Shown piece after piece: positions 16,615 through 24,091 of a stretch of 34,678 bases of DNA. The stretch comes from Candidatus Kaelpia imicola. Its GTDB lineage: Bacteria; Omnitrophota; Gorgyraeia; Kaelpiales; Kaelpiaceae. The translations under genes and the position numbers were made by a program. Within the stretch, counting starts at the first letter, position 1; every line of letters starts with the position of its first letter. The notes below the pieces were generated by a model. That model was not told where the DNA came from. It did not search any database and worked only from the letters and a program-made list of their open reading frames with translations. Where the stretch lies: assembly GCA_030765505.1 (NCBI GenBank), contig JAVCCL010000026.1, forward strand, positions 1 to 34,678. The letters run 5' to 3'.

Positions 16615-18613
16615 ACCGTTCTTCTTTCTAATCGGTATATTGATCTTTTTAACAGTTACTGCAACAGTCTTATTAAATATATACTTTTTGTCTTCACTGG
16701 ATAATATTACTTTAAGGCTGACCGATTATATCGGCGAGAGCGTAAGGCTTGGGTCAATATATTATCTGCCTCCTGCAAGTTTAGTTTTGAATAGAGTTGA
16801 GTTTCTAAATATCTCTCAATCTCCGTACTTAAAGTATATAGACCAGCTGAAAATCTCTTTCTCTATCAAGAAGGCTCTGCTTAAAAATAGAATTATTCCT
16901 CAAAGCATCAAAATAAAAGAGCCTAAGATATACTACTACGGAGGAGAGAGGATAAAAAAAGACCAAATCTATGATATTGTAAAATTGCTAAGATTCTTTT
17001 TTAGCCAGAATCCCGCACTATGCAGTATAGAGAATGCTGCAATTATTATGCCTCAGAAAGATGGTATCCAAAGACGTATAACCCTGGACAGCTCTTTAAG
17101 GTTTAGCGGGATATCTTTTTATAGTAACGGTTCTGTTGATTTTTTAAAAGTTTATTCTCACGAAGGAGGAGAGCTGATATCCAATTCTGGAGTATTAAAC
17201 TACAGCTTGGAAGGCTCTTTAACACAAAATGGTTTTCTGGTAGAGGATTTAAATCTTAAAAAAGATAATCTCTATTTAAAATTGCAAGGAGATTTTTTGG
17301 ATAATAGCCTTCATCTTAACGGTTATATGACTGCCGGAGGTTTTCTTGAAACCTACCCTGATTATACAGATCTGTTTATAAAGCTAAAGTCCCTTATTTT
17401 TAAAAGCAAACCTTATATGCAGATAGTAGGTTCTTCTAAGTCTATCCTTAATATTCAGGATATAGATCTCTTGGTGGATATATCCTACCCTTTGATTCAG
17501 GTTAAGAAGGTAACCTTCAGCTTAAACGATGTTCCTTCGATGGTTTATGGCAGTGCAATGCTGATAGAATCTCCTTCTTTTGATTTTAATTTCCACAGTT
17601 ACCCTGATCAAATGCCTGCTATCAGAATGAATAATACCAAAGCGCTGGACTTAAAGCTGACTGCGTCTTTTGCTTTGAATGGTATCAATGGAAATTGCAA
17701 TATTGATTTTATAAGAGAAGGATTTGAAGGCAACAAGAGAGAGAGTGTTATAGTAGAGTTTAAGGGATTGAGCCGTTGTTTAGACCAAAACGGAGAGTTT
17801 CAAATCAGAAGCGACTATTTGGACGTATCTTATAAAGCAGGCCAAGATTGCAATCTCCGTTTAGATGATGCAATTATTGTTATAGATAATGCAAGAGAGA
17901 TGAAGAATCTCAATTTTTCATCCAAGCTTTTCGGAGGTACTCTCAGCGGAGAGGGGTCTGTGGTTATCAAGGAGCTGCCTTTAAGATTCAATATCAGTTT
18001 TAACCCTGTTGATATAGACTCAAATAAGTTTGATTTTCTATTTTTTCCGCATATCTTCGGGAAACTAAGCGGAAATCTCAATTACAGCAACTATCCAGAG
18101 TCACAGTTGCAAGGTAATATAATAATAAAAGATGGTAGAACGGAGGATCTGGATTTTTTCGTCTGGTTTTCAGACTTTTTTGCAGCCCCTTCAATAAGAG
18201 ATATAGAGTTTAACAACGTTAATTCATCTATAAGTATAACCGAGAGTTCAGTTGATTTTAAAAAGCTGAATCTTGATTCAGAAGACGTGAAGATAAAAGG
18301 TTATTTTAAGATTGATTCTGACAATCTTTTGTCTAGTAAAATTAGACTTTCACTCTCTAAATCTGTTATTGCAGAGTCAGCTAAATTCAGACCGCTTCTT
18401 AAAATATTAGGAGATGAACTTGATTATCTGGAGTTTGATTTTCAGCTCTCTGGACTTAAAGATGCAGCCAACTTTAAATGGCTTGAGTCTGAGTTTAAGG
18501 CTAGACTTCGCGAATCCATCCCTGGTTTTGTCGAGAGAGGGTTAGAGCGAAAGGTAGAAGAGGTTGTAAAATCATTCTCTTTACAGCCTCAAGAAGAGAA
18601 CTCTTTGGAGTAA
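16583..18613 (+). CDS. Large AsmA-like envelope protein
   Basis: 676 residues. An N-terminal membrane anchor covers about 11-36 (FFFLIGILIFLTVTATVLLNIYF), and a long beta-rich periplasmic region follows with AsmA/TamB-type features: GESVRLGSIYYLPPASLVLNRVEF, IIPQSIKIKEPKIYYY, and the C-terminal AsmA-like region at about 440-640 (LFGGTLSGEGSVVI, GKLSGNLNYS, GNIIIKDGRTEDLDFFVW). A C-terminal amphipathic helix (GFVERGLERKVEEVVKSF) ends the protein. It probably bridges the periplasm in outer-membrane lipid or protein traffic, by family analogy. No ribosome site is visible; translation likely depends on the overlapping TPR gene. Confidence 0.75.
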   Translation: MKNYFQKYIIRPFFFLIGILIFLTVTATVLLNIYFLSSLDNITLRLTDYIGESVRLGSIYYLPPASLVLNRVEFLNISQSPYLKYIDQLKISFSIKKALLKNRIIPQSIKIKEPKIYYYGGERIKKDQIYDIVKLLRFFFSQNPALCSIENAAIIMPQKDGIQRRITLDSSLRFSGISFYSNGSVDFLKVYSHEGGELISNSGVLNYSLEGSLTQNGFLVEDLNLKKDNLYLKLQGDFLDNSLHLNGYMTAGGFLETYPDYTDLFIKLKSLIFKSKPYMQIVGSSKSILNIQDIDLLVDISYPLIQVKKVTFSLNDVPSMVYGSAMLIESPSFDFNFHSYPDQMPAIRMNNTKALDLKLTASFALNGINGNCNIDFIREGFEGNKRESVIVEFKGLSRCLDQNGEFQIRSDYLDVSYKAGQDCNLRLDDAIIVIDNAREMKNLNFSSKLFGGTLSGEGSVVIKELPLRFNISFNPVDIDSNKFDFLFFPHIFGKLSGNLNYSNYPESQLQGNIIIKDGRTEDLDFFVWFSDFFAAPSIRDIEFNNVNSSISITESSVDFKKLNLDSEDVKIKGYFKIDSDNLLSSKIRLSLSKSVIAESAKFRPLLKILGDELDYLEFDFQLSGLKDAANFKWLESEFKARLRESIPGFVERGLERKVEEVVKSFSLQPQEENSLE

Positions 18614-18872
18614 ATCTTACAGCTGTTTAATCTCGTCTTAACTTGAAAAATATCACTCTGTGCAGAAATATGACACAAATTGGTACAATTTAGACACAAA
18701 GGAAATAGTTTGGAATACTTGAGTGCTAATCAAATATCCTATTAAAAATATCTATCTTTAACCTTAAGACAGCCTATACTTTCTACTCCTCAATGGTATA
18801 ATCCTATCATACAAAGAACAAAATTCGGAATCTTGTCAGCTTATAACTATCTAATTGTCTAGCCCTAAGGGC
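18614..18872. other. Intergenic region with a small dyad between direct repeats
   Basis: No ORF is supported here. A perfect AAATTG-GTA-CAATTT dyad (18677-18691) lies between two direct copies of GACACAAA (18672-18679 and 18693-18700). A TATAAT at about 18796-18801 lacks a convincing -35 box. A short AGCCC-TAA-GGGCT hairpin (18861-18873) overlaps the end of the minus-strand gene, with no T tract. Confidence 0.3.
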
Positions 18873-19433
18873 TTACTCTTCACCTGCAGGATTTACAAAC
18901 TCATAAAACAATTGGTATAGAGCAAGTTTACTTACCCACTGTGATTCACCAATCATAATGTAATCGTCGCTTTCTTCTTCAGGTATCATTCCGATGGATT
19001 CTATTAAACCTCTCTGAACCAGTTTTACAATTGCTGAAGACATTATCCAAAGCGATTCCCCAACAGAAACGTATTTTTGTTGATCCTCTGGCGAAAGATC
19101 ATTATAAGTATCATCTCCTACTGCTGTTTGCAATCCAGGTTCTACAGTTACACCATTACCATCAACGCTAATACCTTGACGAGTTACAGGGTTGCCTGAA
19201 GAATCAGGAAAAGTATTCTCTTCAAATTTGCTATCATCATCCGCAATATTATTAGGACCAAAGAACCCAGGTAGTAATATAGTGGAATCTGGTTCCGTCC
19301 ATATATCGGGTCCCATAGATTGCTCCTTAGATGGACCCATAGGGTTAACTGCTGGAGGCTTTGCAAACACTACAGTTGATGAGATAAGTAAAATAACTGT
19401 AATGGTGCTGCAAGTAAATATAACATTCTTCAT
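18873..19433 (-). CDS. Unrecognised secreted protein with a duplicated GESxW motif
   Basis: 186 residues from ATG at 19433, chosen because AAGGAGC lies just upstream and a clean signal peptide starts there (cleavage expected after VVFA, residue 24). The mature protein is acidic, Pro/Asp-rich and low in complexity to about residue 115. Two similar units follow: YVSVGESLW from Tyr121 and YIMIGESQW from Tyr158, 37 residues apart, each continuing into a hydrophobic helix. The family is not recognised. No operon partner is present. The acidic linker plus repeat layout suggests an exported structural or adhesion-type protein, but this is guesswork. Confidence 0.65.
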   Translation of the reverse strand: MKNVIFTCSTITVILLISSTVVFAKPPAVNPMGPSKEQSMGPDIWTEPDSTILLPGFFGPNNIADDDSKFEENTFPDSSGNPVTRQGISVDGNGVTVEPGLQTAVGDDTYNDLSPEDQQKYVSVGESLWIMSSAIVKLVQRGLIESIGMIPEEESDDYIMIGESQWVSKLALYQLFYEFVNPAGEE

Positions 19434-19828
19434 TTTACTACCGCTCCTTTTTATTCGTAATTTCATTGATACTATCATTAATATACAATACGCAAGTTAT
19501 ATGCCAATTTTAGTCGTGTATAGCAAATGATGATAAGATATTGAATTTCAAGCAGTTATAAGAGAAGGTACATTTTTATATAGATTAATAATTGTCACAA
19601 AATAGATGAAAGTGACAGGTTTAGTTGCGATTTTAGTCTCATTGCTATTTCCAATTACCTTCTGATGCGGTTCTAAACAGTCACAATTTTGCTGCAATAA
19701 GGTTTCAAAATTAACCAAGAAGAGATATGCTTTATAACTTGTTGATATTCAAGGAGTAATAAGCATTGATTTAAATAGTTTGTGTATACGATTGATTGCA
19801 GTTTAAACGATCAGTATTTCTTAGGTCT
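19434..19828. other. Intergenic region, no gene supported
   Basis: About 395 bases without a convincing ORF. The only structure seen is an inverted repeat, TGTCAC ... GTGACA at 19593-19617, with 13 nt between arms. It could be a hairpin or a dimeric regulator site. No tRNA, riboswitch or terminator was recognised. Confidence 0.3.
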
Positions 19829-19856
19829 TTTACTTTTTTTACTTTCTTTGTATAAT
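19829..19856 (+). promoter_or_regulatory. Promoter of the aldo/keto reductase gene, predicted leaderless
   Basis: Consensus TATAAT at 19851-19856 with TTTACT at 19829-19834 (16-nt spacer, weak -35). The ATG at 19867 lies 10 nt after the -10 box with no ribosome site between. Confidence 0.45.
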
Positions 19857-19866
19857 ATTGTTCAAG

Positions 19867-20853
19867 ATGGATTATATTCAGATCAGAGATACAGATATTA
19901 AGCCTGTCTCCAGGATAGGCTTGGGCAGCTGGGCAATAGGCGGCTGGCTCTGGGGCGGAACTGATGAGCATGATGCGATAAATACTATTATAGCAGCACT
20001 GGAGCGTGGGATAAACCTCATCGATACCGCTCCTATTTATGGACATGGAAAGTCTGAAGAGTTAATAGGAAAAGCTATTTCAATATACGGCAGGCGTGAG
20101 GATGCGGTAATTGCGACTAAGGTTGGCCTCGAGTGGGACGAGAATAATGTTAGAAGAAACTTATCCAGAAAAAGAATACTTAAAGAGCTGGATGATTCAC
20201 TTAAGAGACTCAATACAGATTATATAGATATCTATCAGGTACACTGGCCGGATGAAAATACTCCTATAGAAGAGAGTGCGGAGGCAATGTTTGAGCTTTA
20301 TAACAGTAAGAAAATAAGGGCTATAGGCGTGAGCAACTATACTCCTCTTCAGATGGATAGATTCAGAGAGTACGCGCCTTTACATACATCTCAGCCGCCT
20401 TTTAATCTCTTTGAACAGTCTGCTGCATTTGATGTCTTGCCTTATTGCCGCACTCGTGGTATTACAACTCTCACCTATGGTACGCTTTGCAGAGGGTTAT
20501 TGAGCGGTAAGATGAAGATGGATACTGAATTTCAGGGAGATGATATAAGAAAGATAGATCCTAAGTTCCAAAAACCTCGTTATGAGAGTTACCTCAAGGC
20601 GGTTAGTGAGCTTAATAATTTAGCTCAGAAAAAATACGATAAAGGTGTGTTACCTATTGCTGTTAAATGGGTGCTTGATCATGAAGGTGTCAATATAGCT
20701 CTTTGGGGTGCAAGAAAGCCGGAACAGCTTGAAATAGTAAATGAAGTTACAGGATGGAAATTGGATAGAGAAGTCAGGTTAGTTATTGAAAAAATAATTA
20801 AGGAATCTATTGCTACGCCTATAGGGGCTGAGTTTATGGCTCCTCCTGAATAA
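19867..20853 (+). CDS. Aldo/keto reductase
   Basis: 328-residue NAD(P)H-dependent oxidoreductase of the aldo/keto reductase superfamily. The catalytic tetrad is visible: Asp and Tyr in LIDTAPIYGHG, Lys in VIATKVGL, His in DIYQVHWPD. Conserved GLGSWAIGGWLWGG opens the barrel, and AIKWVLDHEG with WGARKPEQL forms the C-terminal cofactor-binding part. ATG at 19867 is preferred over TTG at 19858 because the -10 box ends at 19856, which would place TTG inside the promoter spacing. The substrate cannot be assigned. It is followed by a separately promoted 79-residue gene. Confidence 0.9.
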   Translation: MDYIQIRDTDIKPVSRIGLGSWAIGGWLWGGTDEHDAINTIIAALERGINLIDTAPIYGHGKSEELIGKAISIYGRREDAVIATKVGLEWDENNVRRNLSRKRILKELDDSLKRLNTDYIDIYQVHWPDENTPIEESAEAMFELYNSKKIRAIGVSNYTPLQMDRFREYAPLHTSQPPFNLFEQSAAFDVLPYCRTRGITTLTYGTLCRGLLSGKMKMDTEFQGDDIRKIDPKFQKPRYESYLKAVSELNNLAQKKYDKGVLPIAVKWVLDHEGVNIALWGARKPEQLEIVNEVTGWKLDREVRLVIEKIIKESIATPIGAEFMAPPE

Positions 20854-20858
20854 TAAGC

Positions 20859-20887
20859 TTGAACTCTTATTTTTATTATATTATATT
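20859..20887 (+). promoter_or_regulatory. Promoter of the 79-residue protein gene
   Basis: TTGAAC at 20859-20864, 17-nt spacer, TATATT at 20882-20887. The leader holds AAAGGAGG at 20902-20909, 6 nt before the ATG, one of the strongest ribosome sites in the window. Confidence 0.5.
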
Positions 20888-20915
20888 AATATTATAAATA
20901 CAAAGGAGGTATGAA

Positions 20916-21155
20916 ATGCCAGGATATGACCCGAACTTAGATGAACGTCTCTTTTCAAAAACTTGGGAGTCTGAGTTGGAGCGTTTAACAGTGAGTGTTT
21001 ACTCTTACAACAAAGGCGCAAAGAAGCTCCAGATTGCTCGTGAGAATATGTCCAGTCAAGGTGAGTTTAGATATGCCAAGATGGGCCGCTTGACCAAAGA
21101 GGAATTGGAGAACATACTGCCGTTGATGCAGGAAGCGCTCCAGTGTATGGATTAA
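20916..21155 (+). CDS. Small soluble protein, family not recognised
   Basis: 79 residues with no signal peptide or membrane segment. It begins MPGYDPNLDERLFSKTWE and has a likely beta-hairpin (LTVSVYSYNKGAKKLQIAREN) followed by a helical C-terminus (LTKEELENILPLMQEALQCM). Its own promoter and near-perfect ribosome site suggest high expression. The compact mixed alpha/beta layout could be a nucleic-acid-binding or regulatory protein, but nothing in the sequence proves it. Coding status is well supported by start signals and composition. Confidence 0.7.
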   Translation: MPGYDPNLDERLFSKTWESELERLTVSVYSYNKGAKKLQIARENMSSQGEFRYAKMGRLTKEELENILPLMQEALQCMD

Positions 21156-21199
21156 TCAAGTTTAAAGCTACTTAAATTTCAATCTCTTTTTAATTTTTC

Positions 21200-22678
21200 A
21201 TGTCTAGGATATTAATTACCAAATCGAAATATGTTTCAGGCTTGCAATGCCCCAAATATCTATGGGTAAAAGAGCATATGCCTGATAAGATGCCCGCTAT
21301 TGACCTTGAGCTTCAATTCAGATTTGACCAGGGTAAAGAGGTAGGCAATATAGCAAAGAGAACATATCCTGAAGGTGTAGACCTAAGTGATTCTGATTTC
21401 AATCTAAATATTAACCGTACTCAACAGTTGATAAAGAAACGTCAAACTATATTTGAAGCCGGAATATTGGTTGATAATATTTATTCCAGAATAGATATTC
21501 TTAACCCGGTTGAAGAAGATAGCTGGGATATTATAGAGGTTAAGAGCTCTATGAAGGTCAAAGACGAGCATTATGAAGATGTTGCTTTCCAGAGATATTG
21601 TCTTATTAGGAAGGGTCTTAAGATCAGAAAGGTATATCTAATGCATATTAACCCTAATTTTATAAAGCAGGGAGAGATTGACCCTTATAAGTTTATGCTG
21701 ACTAAAGATATAACAGAAGAGATAGATAAGATAGAGTTGTCCGATATCAGCATTAGAGTGGAAGAGATGATTGCATTGGCATCAAAGAGTAATATGCCGG
21801 ATATTAAGATAGGCCCGCAGTGTTTCAGTCCTTATGAGTGCAGTCTTAAAAGCTTCTGCTGGAGCTTTATTCCTAAAAAGAACAATGTATTTATCTTTAA
21901 CAGGGGCAGAACGCTTGGGTTTCAGCTTCTTAAGAGAGGGGTTCTGGAGCTTAAAGATATAGACGATGAAGAGGTGTTGAACGATAAGCAGAAGATTCAG
22001 CTTAAGAGCCATATAAATAATAAGGTGCATATAGACAAGAGTTCTCTATCTGATTTTTTAAACAGCTTGAAATATCCTGCATACTTTCTTGATTTTGAGA
22101 CAATAAACCCTGCGGTTCCAATTTATGATAACTCCAGGCCTTATGAGAATATACCGTTTCAGTACGTACTCTATCTCTTAAAAGATAAGGATAGCGAACC
22201 TGAATTTTTTGGCTATCTCTCTAAGTCTAAAGAAGACCCTCGCCGGGAGATACTTCAAAATTTGAGCAAGATTATTACAATGAGCGGTTCAATAGTGGCT
22301 TACTTTGCAGTCTTTGAGAAAAAGGTACTCAATAAAGCTACTGAGGCCTATCCAGAATATAGAGGCTGGTTTAATTGCATTGAGGGAAATTTTTTGGATC
22401 TCTATGAGCCGTTTAGAAATTATTACTATTATAATCCGGCACAGCAGGGAAGCAACTCCCTCAAGAGCGTTCTTCCTGCGATTACAGGGAAAGGTTATCA
22501 GAATCTAAATATCTCTAATGGTGCGGCTGCAAGCATCAGGTATTTTAATGCTACGCTGAAAGATAGCTTGAACACTAAAGAACGAGATGCTCTCTATGCA
22601 GCACTAGAAGAATACTGCGGCTTAGATACGAAAGGTATGATAGATATAGTCGATAAATTAAAAACAATGGCGGCATAG
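21200..22678 (+). CDS. Cas4-like nuclease fused to a DnaQ-type exonuclease (DUF2779)
   Basis: 492 residues. The N-terminal part resembles Cas4/PD-(D/E)XK nucleases: a conserved start with Cys17 (GLQCPKYLW), Asp in YSRIDIL and a WDIIEVKSS core, then Cys208, Cys214 and Cys220, giving a four-Cys set suited to an Fe-S cluster as in Cas4 and AddB. The C-terminal part from about 290 resembles a DEDD exonuclease: YFLDFETI (Asp298, Glu300), FLDLYEPF and EYCGLDT. This architecture is the DUF2779 type. No cas genes or repeats lie nearby, so a DNA-repair or stand-alone role is likely. The ATG has no ribosome site and only a weak TTTAAT box near it. Confidence 0.8.
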   Translation: MSRILITKSKYVSGLQCPKYLWVKEHMPDKMPAIDLELQFRFDQGKEVGNIAKRTYPEGVDLSDSDFNLNINRTQQLIKKRQTIFEAGILVDNIYSRIDILNPVEEDSWDIIEVKSSMKVKDEHYEDVAFQRYCLIRKGLKIRKVYLMHINPNFIKQGEIDPYKFMLTKDITEEIDKIELSDISIRVEEMIALASKSNMPDIKIGPQCFSPYECSLKSFCWSFIPKKNNVFIFNRGRTLGFQLLKRGVLELKDIDDEEVLNDKQKIQLKSHINNKVHIDKSSLSDFLNSLKYPAYFLDFETINPAVPIYDNSRPYENIPFQYVLYLLKDKDSEPEFFGYLSKSKEDPRREILQNLSKIITMSGSIVAYFAVFEKKVLNKATEAYPEYRGWFNCIEGNFLDLYEPFRNYYYYNPAQQGSNSLKSVLPAITGKGYQNLNISNGAAASIRYFNATLKDSLNTKERDALYAALEEYCGLDTKGMIDIVDKLKTMAA

Positions 22679-22999
22679 GTGGAAGATTATATTCAGGTAT
22701 ATACTGCAACGGATAAGGATAATGCAGAGGAGATAGCTAAGGGATTGCTTGATAAAAGGCTGGCTGGGTGTATTCAGATAGTCGGCCCAATAAAAAGCAG
22801 TTATCGCTTTAAGGGTAAGATAGAAGAGTCTATAGAGTATCTCTGTATCATTAAGACAGAGAGTTCTCTCTTTAGTGCGATAGAAAAAACTATTAAAGAG
22901 CTCCACTCTTATGAATTGCCTGAAATAATAGCCGTTGCTATTACTTCCTCAAGCCGGGACTACCTTGACTGGTTAGATAAATCCTTAGTTGATAAGTAG
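22679..22999 (+). CDS. cutA: CutA-type divalent cation tolerance protein
   Basis: 106 residues with the CutA1 signature: YTATDKDNAEEIAKGLLDKRLAGCIQIVGPIKSSYRF at the start, and KIEESIEYLCIIKT and ELPEIIAVAI later. CutA forms stable trimers and was named for copper tolerance; its biochemical role is still unclear. The GTG start directly abuts the preceding TAG stop, so it depends on translation of the DUF2779 gene. Length is normal. Confidence 0.92.
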   Translation: MEDYIQVYTATDKDNAEEIAKGLLDKRLAGCIQIVGPIKSSYRFKGKIEESIEYLCIIKTESSLFSAIEKTIKELHSYELPEIIAVAITSSSRDYLDWLDKSLVDK

Positions 23000-23025
23000 T
23001 CTAACTACAGGATTCAGCATTCATC

Positions 23026-23054
23026 TTGTATTGAAATAGTATCTATAATATAAT
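23026..23054 (+). promoter_or_regulatory. Promoter of the trp operon, predicted leaderless
   Basis: TTGTAT at 23026-23031, 17-nt spacer, consensus TATAAT at 23049-23054, then 8 nt to the trpD ATG. With no leader there can be no attenuator or TRAP site. Any tryptophan control must act at initiation or elsewhere. A short GTAGT-CTA-ACTAC dyad at 22996-23008 lies upstream. Confidence 0.65.
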
Positions 23055-23062
23055 TAAAAGTT

Positions 23063-24091
23063 ATGATAAGAGAGGCTATAAGATTACTTTCAGAGAGAGA
23101 GAACCTGAATGAAGAGCAAACAAAAGCTGTAATGCGTGAGATTATGGAGGGGGAGGTCTCGCCTGTGCAGATAGCTGCGTTTTTAACAACCTTAAAGATG
23201 AAGGGTGAGACCTCCCTGGAGATATCCTCTGCTGCCTCTATTATGAGAGAGAAGGCAGTTCAGTTTAACCCTAAGGTGGATAAACTTATTGATACCTGCG
23301 GTACGGGAGGGGATAATCTGCATACTTTCAATGTGTCAACCCTGGTCTCTCTTACAGTCTCGGCTTATGGTATAGCCGTTGCAAAGCATGGTAACCGTTT
23401 TGTCTCCAGTTCTTGCGGTAGTGCTGATTTAATAGAGGTTTTAGGTATACCCCTCATTAAGGATAAAAATATTATAGAGCGCGGCATAGAGGAGGTAGGA
23501 TTTGGTTATATATTTGCACCCTACTTTCATCCCGCCATGAGATTTGCCATGCCGGTTAGAAAAGAACTTGGTATCCGTACGATATTCAATATCCTGGGTC
23601 CGCTGGCAAACCCCGCAAGTCCAAAATATCAGATACTGGGTGTATATAGTAAAGATTTGATCTCAATTGTTATCAAAGCGCTTAAGACCTTGGGCCTTAA
23701 AGGGGCGCTTGTCTTTCATGCTCAGGATGGAATGGATGAGATATCAATTTCAGCGGATAGTGATTATTCTCAATTAAAAGAAGGAGATATTTTAGATGGG
23801 ATACCATCTATTGAGCCATCGAGATATGGGATTAAAAAAGCAGATTTAGAACTGCTTAAAGTCAATAGCCTGGAGGAATCCTTAAACAAGGCAAGAGAGG
23901 TTATAGCAGGGGAGGATTCTCCGGAGCTGGATATAGTAGCGTTAAATACCGGATGGGCGCTCTATGTACTGGAAGAGGTTGCTGATAGTATTGAAGGTTT
24001 TAAAAAAGCAAAAGATTTACTTAGGAGCAAAAAGGTTTTAGAAAAATTTAACCAATTAAAGGAGTATTACAGAGATGTCTCTACTGAATGA
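23063..24091 (+). CDS. trpD: Anthranilate phosphoribosyltransferase
   Basis: Transfers phosphoribose from PRPP to anthranilate, the second committed step of tryptophan synthesis. The 342-residue length is normal. It has the PRPP-binding DTCGTGGDNLHTFNVST, then KHGNRFVSSSCGSADLIEVLG, RTIFNILGPLANPA and the helical N-terminal domain with PVQIAAFLTTLKMKGET. It heads the operon behind a leaderless promoter. trpE and trpG, which supply anthranilate, are not in this window. It overlaps trpC by 17 nt. Confidence 0.96.
   Translation: MIREAIRLLSERENLNEEQTKAVMREIMEGEVSPVQIAAFLTTLKMKGETSLEISSAASIMREKAVQFNPKVDKLIDTCGTGGDNLHTFNVSTLVSLTVSAYGIAVAKHGNRFVSSSCGSADLIEVLGIPLIKDKNIIERGIEEVGFGYIFAPYFHPAMRFAMPVRKELGIRTIFNILGPLANPASPKYQILGVYSKDLISIVIKALKTLGLKGALVFHAQDGMDEISISADSDYSQLKEGDILDGIPSIEPSRYGIKKADLELLKVNSLEESLNKAREVIAGEDSPELDIVALNTGWALYVLEEVADSIEGFKKAKDLLRSKKVLEKFNQLKEYYRDVSTE

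Noticed and set aside
18861-18873. AGCCC-TAA-GGGCT hairpin as terminator of the minus-strand secreted protein gene
   Set aside because: 5-bp stem, 3-nt loop and no T tract; it overlaps the stop codon.
19192-19530. Plus-strand ORF of 112 codons opposite the secreted protein
   Set aside because: The minus frame has a signal peptide, RBS and internal repeat; the plus frame has none of these.
21200-22678. Cas4-like gene as sign of a CRISPR locus
   Set aside because: No repeat array and no other cas genes; the DEDD fusion marks the stand-alone DUF2779 type.
22996-23008. GTAGT-CTA-ACTAC dyad upstream of trpD as a TrpR-type operator
   Set aside because: It only loosely resembles the TAGTTAACTA core, lies upstream of the -35 box, and overlaps the cutA stop; too weak to call.
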